Below are positions 1 to 5,030 of a stretch of 10,400 bases of DNA, piece by piece (within the stretch, counting starts at the first letter, position 1; each line of letters starts with the position of its first letter). The DNA lies in NCBI GenBank assembly GCA_043811795.1, contig JBDRMV010000021.1:1-10400 (forward strand), given 5' to 3'. The position numbers and the translations under genes are program-made. The stretch comes from JBDRMV01 sp043811795 (GTDB taxonomy: Bacteria; CG03). The notes below the pieces were generated by a model. The model was not told the origin of the DNA. It did no database searches and saw only the letters and a list, made by a program, of their open reading frames with translations.

Positions 1-80
1 CTTATTCCGACGAGAGGCGGCGCCTGCCTGAAAGCCGTCGCCCAGTTCTGCCGGATATCTATTTTAATCCAATGCTCCAT
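1..80 (-). CDS. N-terminal fragment of an unidentified protein, cut by the left edge
   Basis: Reading the minus strand from an ATG at 80-78 gives an open frame of 26 residues to the window edge, beginning MEHWIKIDIRQNWATAF. An in-frame TGA lies a short way upstream and no other ATG, GTG or TTG comes between, so this is the first possible start. A weak AGGA sits only two bases before the ATG. A good sigma-70-like promoter lies just upstream on the same strand, which supports a real gene. The fragment is too short to assign a family. The predicted leader is very short, so the true start could be further downstream, outside the window. Confidence 0.4.
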   Translation of the reverse strand, partial: MEHWIKIDIRQNWATAFRQAPPLVGI

Positions 81-93
81 TTCCTGCTGGTTA

Positions 94-121
94 ATTATAA
101 TAAATTTTATAATTTGGGCAA
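94..121 (-). promoter_or_regulatory. Sigma-70-like promoter for the left-edge gene
   Basis: On the minus strand TTGCCC (121-116) is followed after 16 bases by a perfect TATAAT (99-94). The -35 box matches the consensus at 4 of 6 positions. Transcription would start around 87, giving a leader of only about 7 bases before the ATG at 80. The A/T-rich setting means a chance match is possible. Confidence 0.4.
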
Positions 122-142
122 GTCGGAAATTTCAAATGTAAT

Positions 143-211
143 GGAAAATAGGGTCGCCTCTATTTTTTCTTACTGATACAAAAGTAAAAAATAGAAGTGA
201 CCCTATTTTCC
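143..211. repeat. Long imperfect palindrome, REP/MITE-like
   Basis: Two 26-base arms, 143-168 and 186-211, are inverted copies with two mismatches (24 of 26 identical), separated by 17 bases. Each arm reads GGAAAATAGGGTC followed by a short variable stretch and CTATTTTTT. One mismatch still allows a G-U pair in RNA from the plus strand. Such GGGTC(A/G)C-containing palindromes resemble REP sequences mobilised by Y1 (RAYT) transposases; no transposase is present here. The element lies downstream of the XRE gene and could also fold in its 3' transcript. Confidence 0.7.
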
Positions 212-218
212 TTAAAAA

Positions 219-238
219 ATTTCGTCGGGAAGTTCTGG
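219..238. repeat. 20-bp duplicated copy of the end of the XRE gene (copy 1)
   Basis: This stretch matches 325-344 at 18 of 20 positions in the same orientation, 106 bp away. The second copy is the last coding stretch of the XRE regulator gene (residues PELPDEI). Read on the minus strand, copy 1 also encodes PELPDEI, then F and a TAA stop. It therefore looks like the original or duplicated gene end, pushed away by an insertion. Confidence 0.65.
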
Positions 239-254
239 AGAAAATGTCATATTG

Positions 255-316
255 CCTGTCTGGCGGCAGTCCCTAAAGGGACGTCCTGTGGACAGACAGG
301 TAAAGCACCGTCCCCA
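255..316. repeat. Hairpin-rich REP-like unit
   Basis: The unit contains an outer 8-bp inverted repeat, CCTGTCTG at 255-262 against CAGACAGG at 293-300. Inside it is a 6-bp stem, GTCCCT/AGGGAC, at 269-282. A further pair is GGGACG (278-283) with CGTCCC (309-314). Two blocks recur exactly, in the same order, at 2867-2876 (GGGACGTCCT) and 2906-2916 (GCACCGTCCCC), so this is one copy of a dispersed family. It lies between the two copies of the XRE gene end, as an inserted element would. Confidence 0.6.
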
Positions 317-317
317 A

Positions 318-704
318 TCAGAGGATTTCGTCGGGGAGTTCAGGCTTTTTGATTTTTCTCGCTATTTTTTCCGCGATTTTTTCCGCTTTCACGGGCGCGC
401 GGGGCGCCCTGGCCGTCGTGCCGGCTATTTTCTCAAGGATTTCCGTTATGTCTTTTCTTAAAAATATTTTTTGCCACTTTCCGGGGATTCTGCCGCAGAC
501 AAACATCAGATAATCGGCGTCGGCGCCGATTGCCTTTGCGATGCGCGAAATTACTTTTTCGTCCGTCGGGAGGTTTCTTTTGCCTTTGAGTATTTTTGAA
601 AGGTAGGAACTGTCAATCCCGCATTTTTTAGCGAGGTTTCTCGCGGAAATGTTAAGTTCTTTCATCCGCGAAAAAAGGATTTGCGAAAACATATCCCGGC
701 TCAT
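318..704 (-). CDS. XRE-family helix-turn-helix transcriptional regulator
   Basis: This 128-residue cytoplasmic DNA-binding protein has a Cro/cI-type domain at about residues 8-66. The recognition segment is CGIDSSYLSKILKGKRNLP (about 28-46), and a typical ADADYLMFVCGRIP stretch follows at 61-74. The second half is a lysine-rich, probably flexible tail (about 95-128) ending PELPDEIL. The start codon overlaps the stop of the upstream LysM gene (ATGA, 4 bp), and GAGGAA sits directly before it, so translation is probably coupled. The 3' end borders a repeat insertion: an almost identical copy of its last 20 bases lies 106 bp downstream. Family assignment is firm. The target is unknown; it may regulate its own operon or the divergent polyamine genes. 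Confidence 0.85.
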   Translation of the reverse strand: MSRDMFSQILFSRMKELNISARNLAKKCGIDSSYLSKILKGKRNLPTDEKVISRIAKAIGADADYLMFVCGRIPGKWQKIFLRKDITEILEKIAGTTARAPRAPVKAEKIAEKIARKIKKPELPDEIL

Positions 705-1369
705 TTCCTCGGCGCCTTCCTGGCGAAATCGTTTATTGCGAGAGTACCGACTGCGGCTCTGACCGACGCTACCGAGGAAATATCCTGAATATCGTCGGTG
801 ACCGAAACGGAGCCCACTCTTTTTATCAGTATCCCGATAATTTCGTTGGTATCCGGATGGTAGATTTTTCTGCCGGTGCGGTAAATATCGAAATTATCGC
901 CATTTTTGATTCCGTCGCTTTTGCCGACATCAAGGATGACTTTTGAGAATTGCGCATGCAGTATCTGCTCCTCAGTAAAGCCGGCAATTTTACCGGAGTA
1001 CTTGAAATCAATGGGCTCTTTTTCGCCGCTGTAGTAAGGCGCTATAAAAACTTCGGGATTTTCCGTTATCTGTTCTTCTATTTGTTTTTCCGCTTTTTCA
1101 GGAACGGATTTTTCTTCTTTTTTTTCTCTGTAAGTCGGAACGATTATGGCGTCTCCGGGAAAAATCCAGTGGGGGTCTTTTATGTATTTGTTGTATTCCC
1201 ATATTTCTCTCCACCTGTCCGGCGTGTCGTAAAACTTTTTTGATATTTCGCGCAGCGTGTTGCCGGTCTTTACAGAATGTACTTTGAGCACTGTTTCCAT
1301 TTCAGCCCGGACCCCCGAAAAAAAGAACAGAAAAAACAGCCCGGCGAGCACATTGATTCTATTTAACAT
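701..1369 (-). CDS. Secreted LysM protein with FlgT_C-like C-terminal domain
   Basis: The 222-residue protein has a signal peptide (about 1-22, hydrophobic LFFLFFFSG, likely cleavage after VRA). A LysM domain follows at about 30-79 (VHSVKTGNTLREISKKFYD to PGDAIIVP), which should bind peptidoglycan. After a charged Glu/Lys linker (80-105), residues 140-218 form a domain with VILDVGKSDGIKNGDNFDIY and HPDTNEIIG. It resembles the beta-barrel-like domain of FlgT_C and many LysM-linked envelope proteins. The ATG at 1369 is preferred because GGGAGG lies 4 bases before it; a GTG at 1387 would put the ribosome site inside the gene. It is the first gene of a two-gene operon with the XRE regulator. It probably acts in the periplasm at the cell wall; no enzymatic motif is seen. 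Confidence 0.8.
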   Translation of the reverse strand: MLNRINVLAGLFFLFFFSGVRAEMETVLKVHSVKTGNTLREISKKFYDTPDRWREIWEYNKYIKDPHWIFPGDAIIVPTYREKKEEKSVPEKAEKQIEEQITENPEVFIAPYYSGEKEPIDFKYSGKIAGFTEEQILHAQFSKVILDVGKSDGIKNGDNFDIYRTGRKIYHPDTNEIIGILIKRVGSVSVTDDIQDISSVASVRAAVGTLAINDFARKAPRK

Positions 1370-1391
1370 ATTGCCTCCCAAACTCACGCTG

Positions 1392-1421
1392 ATAATAGCA
1401 AATTCAATTCCTTATTGTAAA
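1392..1421 (-). promoter_or_regulatory. Promoter for the LysM-XRE operon
   Basis: On the minus strand TTTACA (1421-1416) and TATTAT (1397-1392) are separated by 18 bases, each matching the sigma-70 consensus at 5 of 6 positions. Transcription would begin near 1385 and give a short leader carrying the GGGAGG site. It diverges from the polyamine-gene promoter, with only about 7 bases between the two -35 boxes, so one operator could affect both. Confidence 0.5.
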
Positions 1422-1428
1422 CAAGGGG

Positions 1429-1457
1429 TTGACAAATTTCACTTTTATTTTTATTTT
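1429..1457 (+). promoter_or_regulatory. Promoter for the speD-speE genes
   Basis: A perfect TTGACA at 1429-1434 is followed after 17 bases by TATTTT at 1452-1457 (4 of 6 matches), in a T-rich spacer. This predicts a leader of about 38 bases, ending in a strong GGAGGTGA site (1491-1498) before the speD ATG at 1502. Confidence 0.5.
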
Positions 1458-1501
1458 TATGCAGTTAGGCGCCGTTTAAAACATGGGAAAGGAGGTGAGA
1501 A

Positions 1502-1924
1502 ATGAGCAAAACACAGAAAAGTGCCGGAAGACATATTGTTGCGGAACTCTGGGGCTGCAACCCCGAGTTTCTTGACGATGTTTCCATCGTGCGGGAATTT
1601 ATGAACAATGCGGCTTCGGCGGCGCATGCGACTGTTTTGAAATCCGTTTTCCACACTTTTCAGCCGTGCGGCGTTTCGGGCGCGGTGATCATTGCGGAGT
1701 CCCATCTCGCAATTCATACATGGAGTGAAATTTCTCTCGCATCCATTGATATTTATACGTGCGGGGAAAATGCGGATCCCTGGGCGGCGTTTAAATATCT
1801 TGTGAAGGCCTTTCAGGCGAAAAAACACAGCGTTTTTGAACTGAAGAGAGGAATTTTCGAGGCGGAAGAGGGTTTCAATTTACAGGATAATTACAGGGAA
1901 CAAATTTGTGACAAACTGGTTTGA
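1502..1924 (+). CDS. speD: S-adenosylmethionine decarboxylase proenzyme (prokaryotic short form)
   Basis: This cytoplasmic enzyme makes decarboxylated AdoMet, the aminopropyl donor for polyamine synthesis. At 140 residues it is the short SpeD/SpeH type. The hallmark stretch AESHLAIHTWSEISLASIDI at about 65-84, with YTCG following, is intact. The proenzyme self-cleaves between E66 and S67, S67 becoming the pyruvoyl cofactor. H72 and C87 match the processing and catalytic His and Cys of the family. The N-terminal RHIVAELWGCNPEFLDD also fits. A strong GGAGGTGA precedes the ATG. The 3' end overlaps the aminopropyltransferase gene by 17 bp, so the two are probably translated together. No key residue is missing. 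Confidence 0.93.
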   Translation: MSKTQKSAGRHIVAELWGCNPEFLDDVSIVREFMNNAASAAHATVLKSVFHTFQPCGVSGAVIIAESHLAIHTWSEISLASIDIYTCGENADPWAAFKYLVKAFQAKKHSVFELKRGIFEAEEGFNLQDNYREQICDKLV

Positions 1925-2804
1925 AGAAAAGTTCAGTCCTTACGAGATACACAGACATAAACTAAAAAAAGTAGTCAGAAGAAAGAAAACAAAATTTCAG
2001 AACATTATAATTGCGGAGACACACTCCTTCGGAAGGTGTCTCATTCTTGACGGTGAACTCCAGTCCGCTTTATCCGACGAAAAGATATATCACGAAATGC
2101 TTGTCCACCCGCCTCTCGGTTTCTGCCGGCGAACCGTTTCAAACGTTTTAATTCTCGGCGGCGGAGAAGGGGCGACATTGAGAGAGGTCTTGAGATGGCG
2201 CTCGGTAAAAAAGGTTACGATGGTGGATATAGACAGGGAAACCGTTGACTTCTGCAAAAAATATCTTAAAGAGTGGCACAAAAATTCTTTTTCCGATTCC
2301 CGCGCGGAAGTCGTTTACGAGGATGCCTTTAATTTTGTTGAAAAGTCGTCCGAAAAGTGGGACGCCGTGATAATGGACCTGACCTGTCCTCTCCGCGGCG
2401 GCCCGGCATATAAACTTTATTCAATGGAATTCCTTGGAATCATTAAAAAACATCTTCTGCCGTACGGCGTTCTGGGCAGCCAGGCGGGGAGCGCCTCAAT
2501 GAATGCTTCCGCTTTTCACTACGCTTTTTACGCCACAGTCAGAAAGGTTTTCAGCGCCCTGTTTTCCTACCGGATTTTTGTTCCGTCATTTGATCTTCCG
2601 TGGGCTTTTCTTTTTGCATCCGGCCGCCTGAATTCTTCCGTCCATGCATGGAGAAAAATCAGGAAAAACGTCAAAGGTCCGTTTAACACGCTTAATCAGG
2701 GAGTGTTGTCCGGCATCGGAGAAAACCCCGAATATTTTAAAAACAACTTGAAAAACTGCAGAAGAATCATAACAAGAAAAAAACCTGTTTTCTATTTCAA
2801 GTAG
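1908..2804 (+). CDS. Aminopropyltransferase of the spermidine/thermospermine synthase family
   Basis: The 298-residue protein should transfer an aminopropyl group from decarboxylated AdoMet to an amine. Visible motifs are LDGELQSALSDEKIYHEMLV (48-67), the nucleotide-binding GGGEGATLREV (84-94), VDID (106-109) and EDA (138-140). The catalytic loop is DLTCPLRGGPAYKLYSMEF (157-175). In classical spermidine synthases this loop reads D-x-x-D-P; here the second Asp is C160. The GGPAYKLY stretch, the VDIDRETVDFC stretch and PSFDLPWAFLFAS (226-238) look closer to ACL5-type thermospermine synthases and agmatine/triamine aminopropyltransferases than to E. coli SpeE. The amine substrate is therefore uncertain. 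The start is GTG with a weak AGGGA, and the 17-bp overlap with speD suggests coupled translation. Family firm, specificity open. Confidence 0.85.
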   Translation: MTNWFEEKFSPYEIHRHKLKKVVRRKKTKFQNIIIAETHSFGRCLILDGELQSALSDEKIYHEMLVHPPLGFCRRTVSNVLILGGGEGATLREVLRWRSVKKVTMVDIDRETVDFCKKYLKEWHKNSFSDSRAEVVYEDAFNFVEKSSEKWDAVIMDLTCPLRGGPAYKLYSMEFLGIIKKHLLPYGVLGSQAGSASMNASAFHYAFYATVRKVFSALFSYRIFVPSFDLPWAFLFASGRLNSSVHAWRKIRKNVKGPFNTLNQGVLSGIGENPEYFKNNLKNCRRIITRKKPVFYFK

Positions 2805-2953
2805 GTGAACCCCGTTAGAATCTTACGTTACAACTTCTGCGCAAATTGTAGAAAATGGAGAAAATGGGGACGTCCTACATTTTATCAGTTTTTTTCTGAA
2901 AACCAGCACCGTCCCCGTTTTTTTCTGAAACCAGAACCGTCCCCGTTTTTCCT
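2805..2953. repeat. Repeat block: tandem 29-bp unit and alternative stem arms
   Basis: Two tandem copies of a unit made of seven T followed by CTGAAA(A)CCAG(C/A)ACCGTCCCCG lie at 2889-2917 and 2918-2945; they differ by one substitution and one indel. A single upstream arm, GGGGACG (2866-2872), can pair with CGTCCCC at 2910-2916 or at 2938-2944. Shared 10- and 11-base blocks tie this to the unit at 255-316. The 5' part (2805-2860) holds no gene; a weak TACAA/TTGTA inverted repeat at about 2829-2850 is the only structure seen there. Confidence 0.7.
2861..2924 (+). terminator. Possible rho-independent terminator after the aminopropyltransferase gene
   Basis: AAAATGGGGACG (2861-2872) can pair with CGTCCCCGTTTT (2910-2921) as a 12-bp stem with one T-G wobble, and the 3' side runs into seven T. 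A second 3' arm (2938-2944) is also followed by five T, so two alternative hairpins exist. The loop is about 37 bases, longer than usual, and the sequence belongs to a dispersed repeat family, so a terminator role is inference. Confidence 0.4.
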
Positions 2954-4396
2954 ATGAAGAAAGCGGCGTCAAGTTTGTATAGGTCGCTGAAAAATTATAT
3001 CGCCGTCGAAAAGCATTCTTTCCACACACCCGGTCATAAAGCGGGAGCGGCTTTTGACGGGCAATTCAGGCATTTCCTTCAGAAGAACATTTTTGATCTT
3101 GACATCACCGTCACGCCTTTTGTGGATTCAATTCACGACCCTGTCGGGTGTTTGAAGAATACGGCAGACCGCATCGCGTCCCTTTACGGCGTCAGGAAGA
3201 GTTTTTTACTCGCAAACGGTTCGACCTCGGGTAATCTTGCCGCGTTTCTTTCCCTTTTCAGCGACGGCGATTCCGTTCTTATTTCCAGAAATGTTCACAA
3301 GTCGGTCATTTCGGCGTGCGTGATATCGGGGATATACCCCGTCTGGATGGTCCCGCACATACTCAAAAACGGCATTACCTGCGAGGTTACGTCTTTGGAT
3401 GTTTTGAAGTATCTTGAATTGTATCCGGAGGTGAAGGGCGTTTTCATAACTTCCCCGACGTATAACGGGGTTATCACGGATGTGGATAAAATTTCGGATG
3501 TCTGCCGCAGGGCGGGGAAGGTTCTGGTCGTGGATGAGGCGTGGGGGCCGCATCTTAAATTCGCCGGAGCCGGAAATTTGTCCGCCGTAAATTACGCGGA
3601 TTGCGTCATTCAGAGTTTCCACAAGATTTTTCCTGTTTTTTCGCAGGGTTCCGTCATTCACGTCTGTTCATCTTCTCCCGATGTAGACAGCGTCGGGAAT
3701 GCGGTTTCGCTTTTAACGACGACTTCGCCGTTTTATCCGATGCTGCTCACAATTGATTATGCTGCGGAAATTCTTGAAAAGAGAGGTAAAAAAATTACGG
3801 AGAAGATGATGTCTCTCGGGGATTACGCTGTTTCAAGAATCAGCCGGCTGCCTTTTATGAGGGCGCTTGATTCGTCTGTTCTGCCGGAAAATTACGGGTG
3901 GGATTCAAGTAAAATAACCGTTGATTTCAGGGAAATAGGGCTTACCGGTTTTTTTGTGCAGAATTTTCTGAAGAAATACGGCATAGGTATCGACTGCGCG
4001 ACGCCGCTTAATATAATTGCGGTTCTCGGTTTCGGCAATACGGGGAAAGATGTTGACGCTCTGGTAAGCGCTTTGGAGAAATTGCCGCGGAAGAAACCCA
4101 TAAAATTTACGAATTTTCGTCTGCCGGAAACGCCGCCGGAGATTGTTCTGAGTCCGCGGGAGGTTTACACGAAACACGCGAAGCAAAAAATTTCTCTTGA
4201 AAGAGCGGCAGGCAGGATATCCGCCTGCACGATTGCCCCGTATCCTCCGGGCATTCCGGTTCTTCTTCCCGGCGAGAGGATTACAAAAGAGGTTATAAGC
4301 TATCTGAAAATGATTGACAGGTTCAAGTGGTCTGTGTTCGGTTCCGGCAAGAAAACGGAGGACAGGTTGGAGTTCGTAAGCGTGATTGACGTATAA
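2954..4396 (+). CDS. PLP-dependent Orn/Lys/Arg decarboxylase (short, wing-less form)
   Basis: The 480-residue protein has the length and order of the B. subtilis SpeA-like group and should decarboxylate a basic amino acid to its amine. It opens with the typical SFHTPGHKAG (22-31). PLP-site features are ANGSTSGN (87-94), H115 in RNVHKS (ring stacking), D194 in DEAWGPH and K224 in SFHKIFPVFSQGS (the Schiff-base lysine). The C-terminal domain carries YPPGIPVLLPGE (430-441). Whether it prefers arginine, ornithine or lysine cannot be read from this. It follows speD and the aminopropyltransferase gene and completes a polyamine cluster. Oddly, no ribosome binding site is seen: the ATG directly follows a repeat ending CCCCGTTTTTCCT. 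The protein itself looks complete at its N terminus, so the repeat probably replaced the leader. Confidence 0.9.
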   Translation: MKKAASSLYRSLKNYIAVEKHSFHTPGHKAGAAFDGQFRHFLQKNIFDLDITVTPFVDSIHDPVGCLKNTADRIASLYGVRKSFLLANGSTSGNLAAFLSLFSDGDSVLISRNVHKSVISACVISGIYPVWMVPHILKNGITCEVTSLDVLKYLELYPEVKGVFITSPTYNGVITDVDKISDVCRRAGKVLVVDEAWGPHLKFAGAGNLSAVNYADCVIQSFHKIFPVFSQGSVIHVCSSSPDVDSVGNAVSLLTTTSPFYPMLLTIDYAAEILEKRGKKITEKMMSLGDYAVSRISRLPFMRALDSSVLPENYGWDSSKITVDFREIGLTGFFVQNFLKKYGIGIDCATPLNIIAVLGFGNTGKDVDALVSALEKLPRKKPIKFTNFRLPETPPEIVLSPREVYTKHAKQKISLERAAGRISACTIAPYPPGIPVLLPGERITKEVISYLKMIDRFKWSVFGSGKKTEDRLEFVSVIDV

Positions 4397-4405
4397 ACCT
4401 GTTTC

Positions 4406-4430
4406 ATCGTGGTAGAACCATCATATTTTT
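4406..4430 (+). terminator. Weak terminator-like hairpin after the decarboxylase gene
   Basis: TGGT (4410-4413) and ACCA (4417-4420) pair around an AGA loop. A G-U pair extends the stem, then two A-T pairs beyond one C-C mismatch. An A and five T follow (4425-4430). It sits 10 bases after the decarboxylase stop. The stem is weak, so efficiency is doubtful. Confidence 0.35.
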
Positions 4431-4438
4431 GCTATACT
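4430..4438 (+). promoter_or_regulatory. Extended -10 promoter candidate for the dksA-like/redox operon
   Basis: TG-C-TATACT (4430-4438) fits an extended -10 element, with TATACT matching TATAAT at 5 of 6. No good -35 box is seen 17 bases upstream. Transcription from here would start near 4445 and reach the GGGAGGTG site before the gene at 4533. It partly overlaps the terminator-like T run and a long inverted repeat. Confidence 0.35.
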
Positions 4439-4440
4439 AA

Positions 4441-4497
4441 AATCCGCCTGAAGGAGTGTTTTATCTTCGGAAGGCATAGTAATACCAGGGCGGATTG
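4441..4497 (+). other. Inverted repeat in the leader region, possible RNA structure or operator
   Basis: AATCCGCCTG (4441-4450) can pair with CAGGGCGGATT (4487-4497) with a single bulged G, giving a 10-bp stem closing about 36 bases. The enclosed sequence has a smaller GAAG/CTTC pairing (4450-4453 with 4465-4468). No T run follows, so it is not a terminator. It could be a leader structure or a protein-binding site. Confidence 0.35.
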
Positions 4498-4532
4498 ACC
4501 GTTTTCCGCCGCTGATTTTGAGGGAGGTGTTT

Positions 4533-5030
4533 ATGGGGAAATCAAAAAAGAAAAAATTGAGTCCCGGGGGGGAAGTTAAAAAACCGGTAAAGCCGGCAAA
4601 GAAAATTTCCGGAAAAAGTCCGGCGCGGACGAATTCTTTGAAAAAAGAAACTTTATCCGCCGACCGCCTTCGCGAAAAAAAAGTTCCGCACAAAAGCAGT
4701 CCCGCAAAAAAGAAACATCTGAAGAAAATCATTGCGGGTCTTGAGGAAGAATTGCTTTTTCTTCAGGAAAGAATAGAGAAAGCCAAAAGAAACGAATGGA
4801 TGGGGACGGTTAACGATGAAATCGACAACGCGGTCGCTTCCTCCGAGAGAGATATTCTTTTTGAAAGAGTTGACAGGTTTATTCAGCGTCTGGACGAAAT
4901 TCAAAATGCTCTTAAAAAAGTGCCGTTAAAAAGATTCGGCATGTGCGAAAAATGCGGAAGAGAAATTACAATAAAAAGACTGGAACTCATCCCTTACGCG
5001 AGGTATTGCTATAGATGTATTTTAAAGTAG
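4533..5030 (+). CDS. TraR/DksA-family zinc-finger protein with Lys-rich N-terminal tail
   Basis: The 165-residue cytoplasmic protein ends in a four-cysteine zinc finger, C138-x2-C141-x17-C159-x2-C162, the DksA spacing. Before it, residues about 62-132 form a coiled coil whose tip carries D95-x-x-D98-x-A100, matching the acidic DxxDxA tip by which DksA acts in the RNA polymerase secondary channel. Residues 1-60 are a Lys/Pro/Ala/Ser-rich tail like histone H1 tails, absent from E. coli DksA, so nucleic-acid binding is possible. The ATG at 4533 has AGGGAGGTG just upstream; the in-frame TTG at 4518 would put that site inside the gene. It overlaps the next gene by 16 bp. It probably tunes transcription; whether ppGpp is involved cannot be told. 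Confidence 0.85.
   Translation: MGKSKKKKLSPGGEVKKPVKPAKKISGKSPARTNSLKKETLSADRLREKKVPHKSSPAKKKHLKKIIAGLEEELLFLQERIEKAKRNEWMGTVNDEIDNAVASSERDILFERVDRFIQRLDEIQNALKKVPLKRFGMCEKCGREITIKRLELIPYARYCYRCILK

Noticed and set aside
1385..1387. GTG as an earlier start for the LysM protein
   Set aside because: The GGGAGG ribosome site lies between it and the ATG at 1369, and the signal peptide begins properly at that ATG.
1457..1828. 123-residue minus-strand open frame over speD
   Set aside because: It is the reverse of a clear AdoMet decarboxylase gene with an intact active site and strong ribosome site; the antisense product shows no family features.
2889..2950. CRISPR-like array
   Set aside because: There are only two adjacent units with no spacers between them and no cas genes; it is a tandem repeat within a REP-like block.
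3206..3661. 151-residue minus-strand open frame over the decarboxylase gene
   Set aside because: The plus strand here encodes the PLP-binding core, including the Schiff-base lysine; the minus frame is rich in Arg/Asn without domains.
4802..4810. GGGGACGGT, matching the repeat arm motif, inside the DksA-like gene
   Set aside because: It encodes a normal part of the coiled-coil region without the partner arm or T-rich flanks, so it looks like a chance match.
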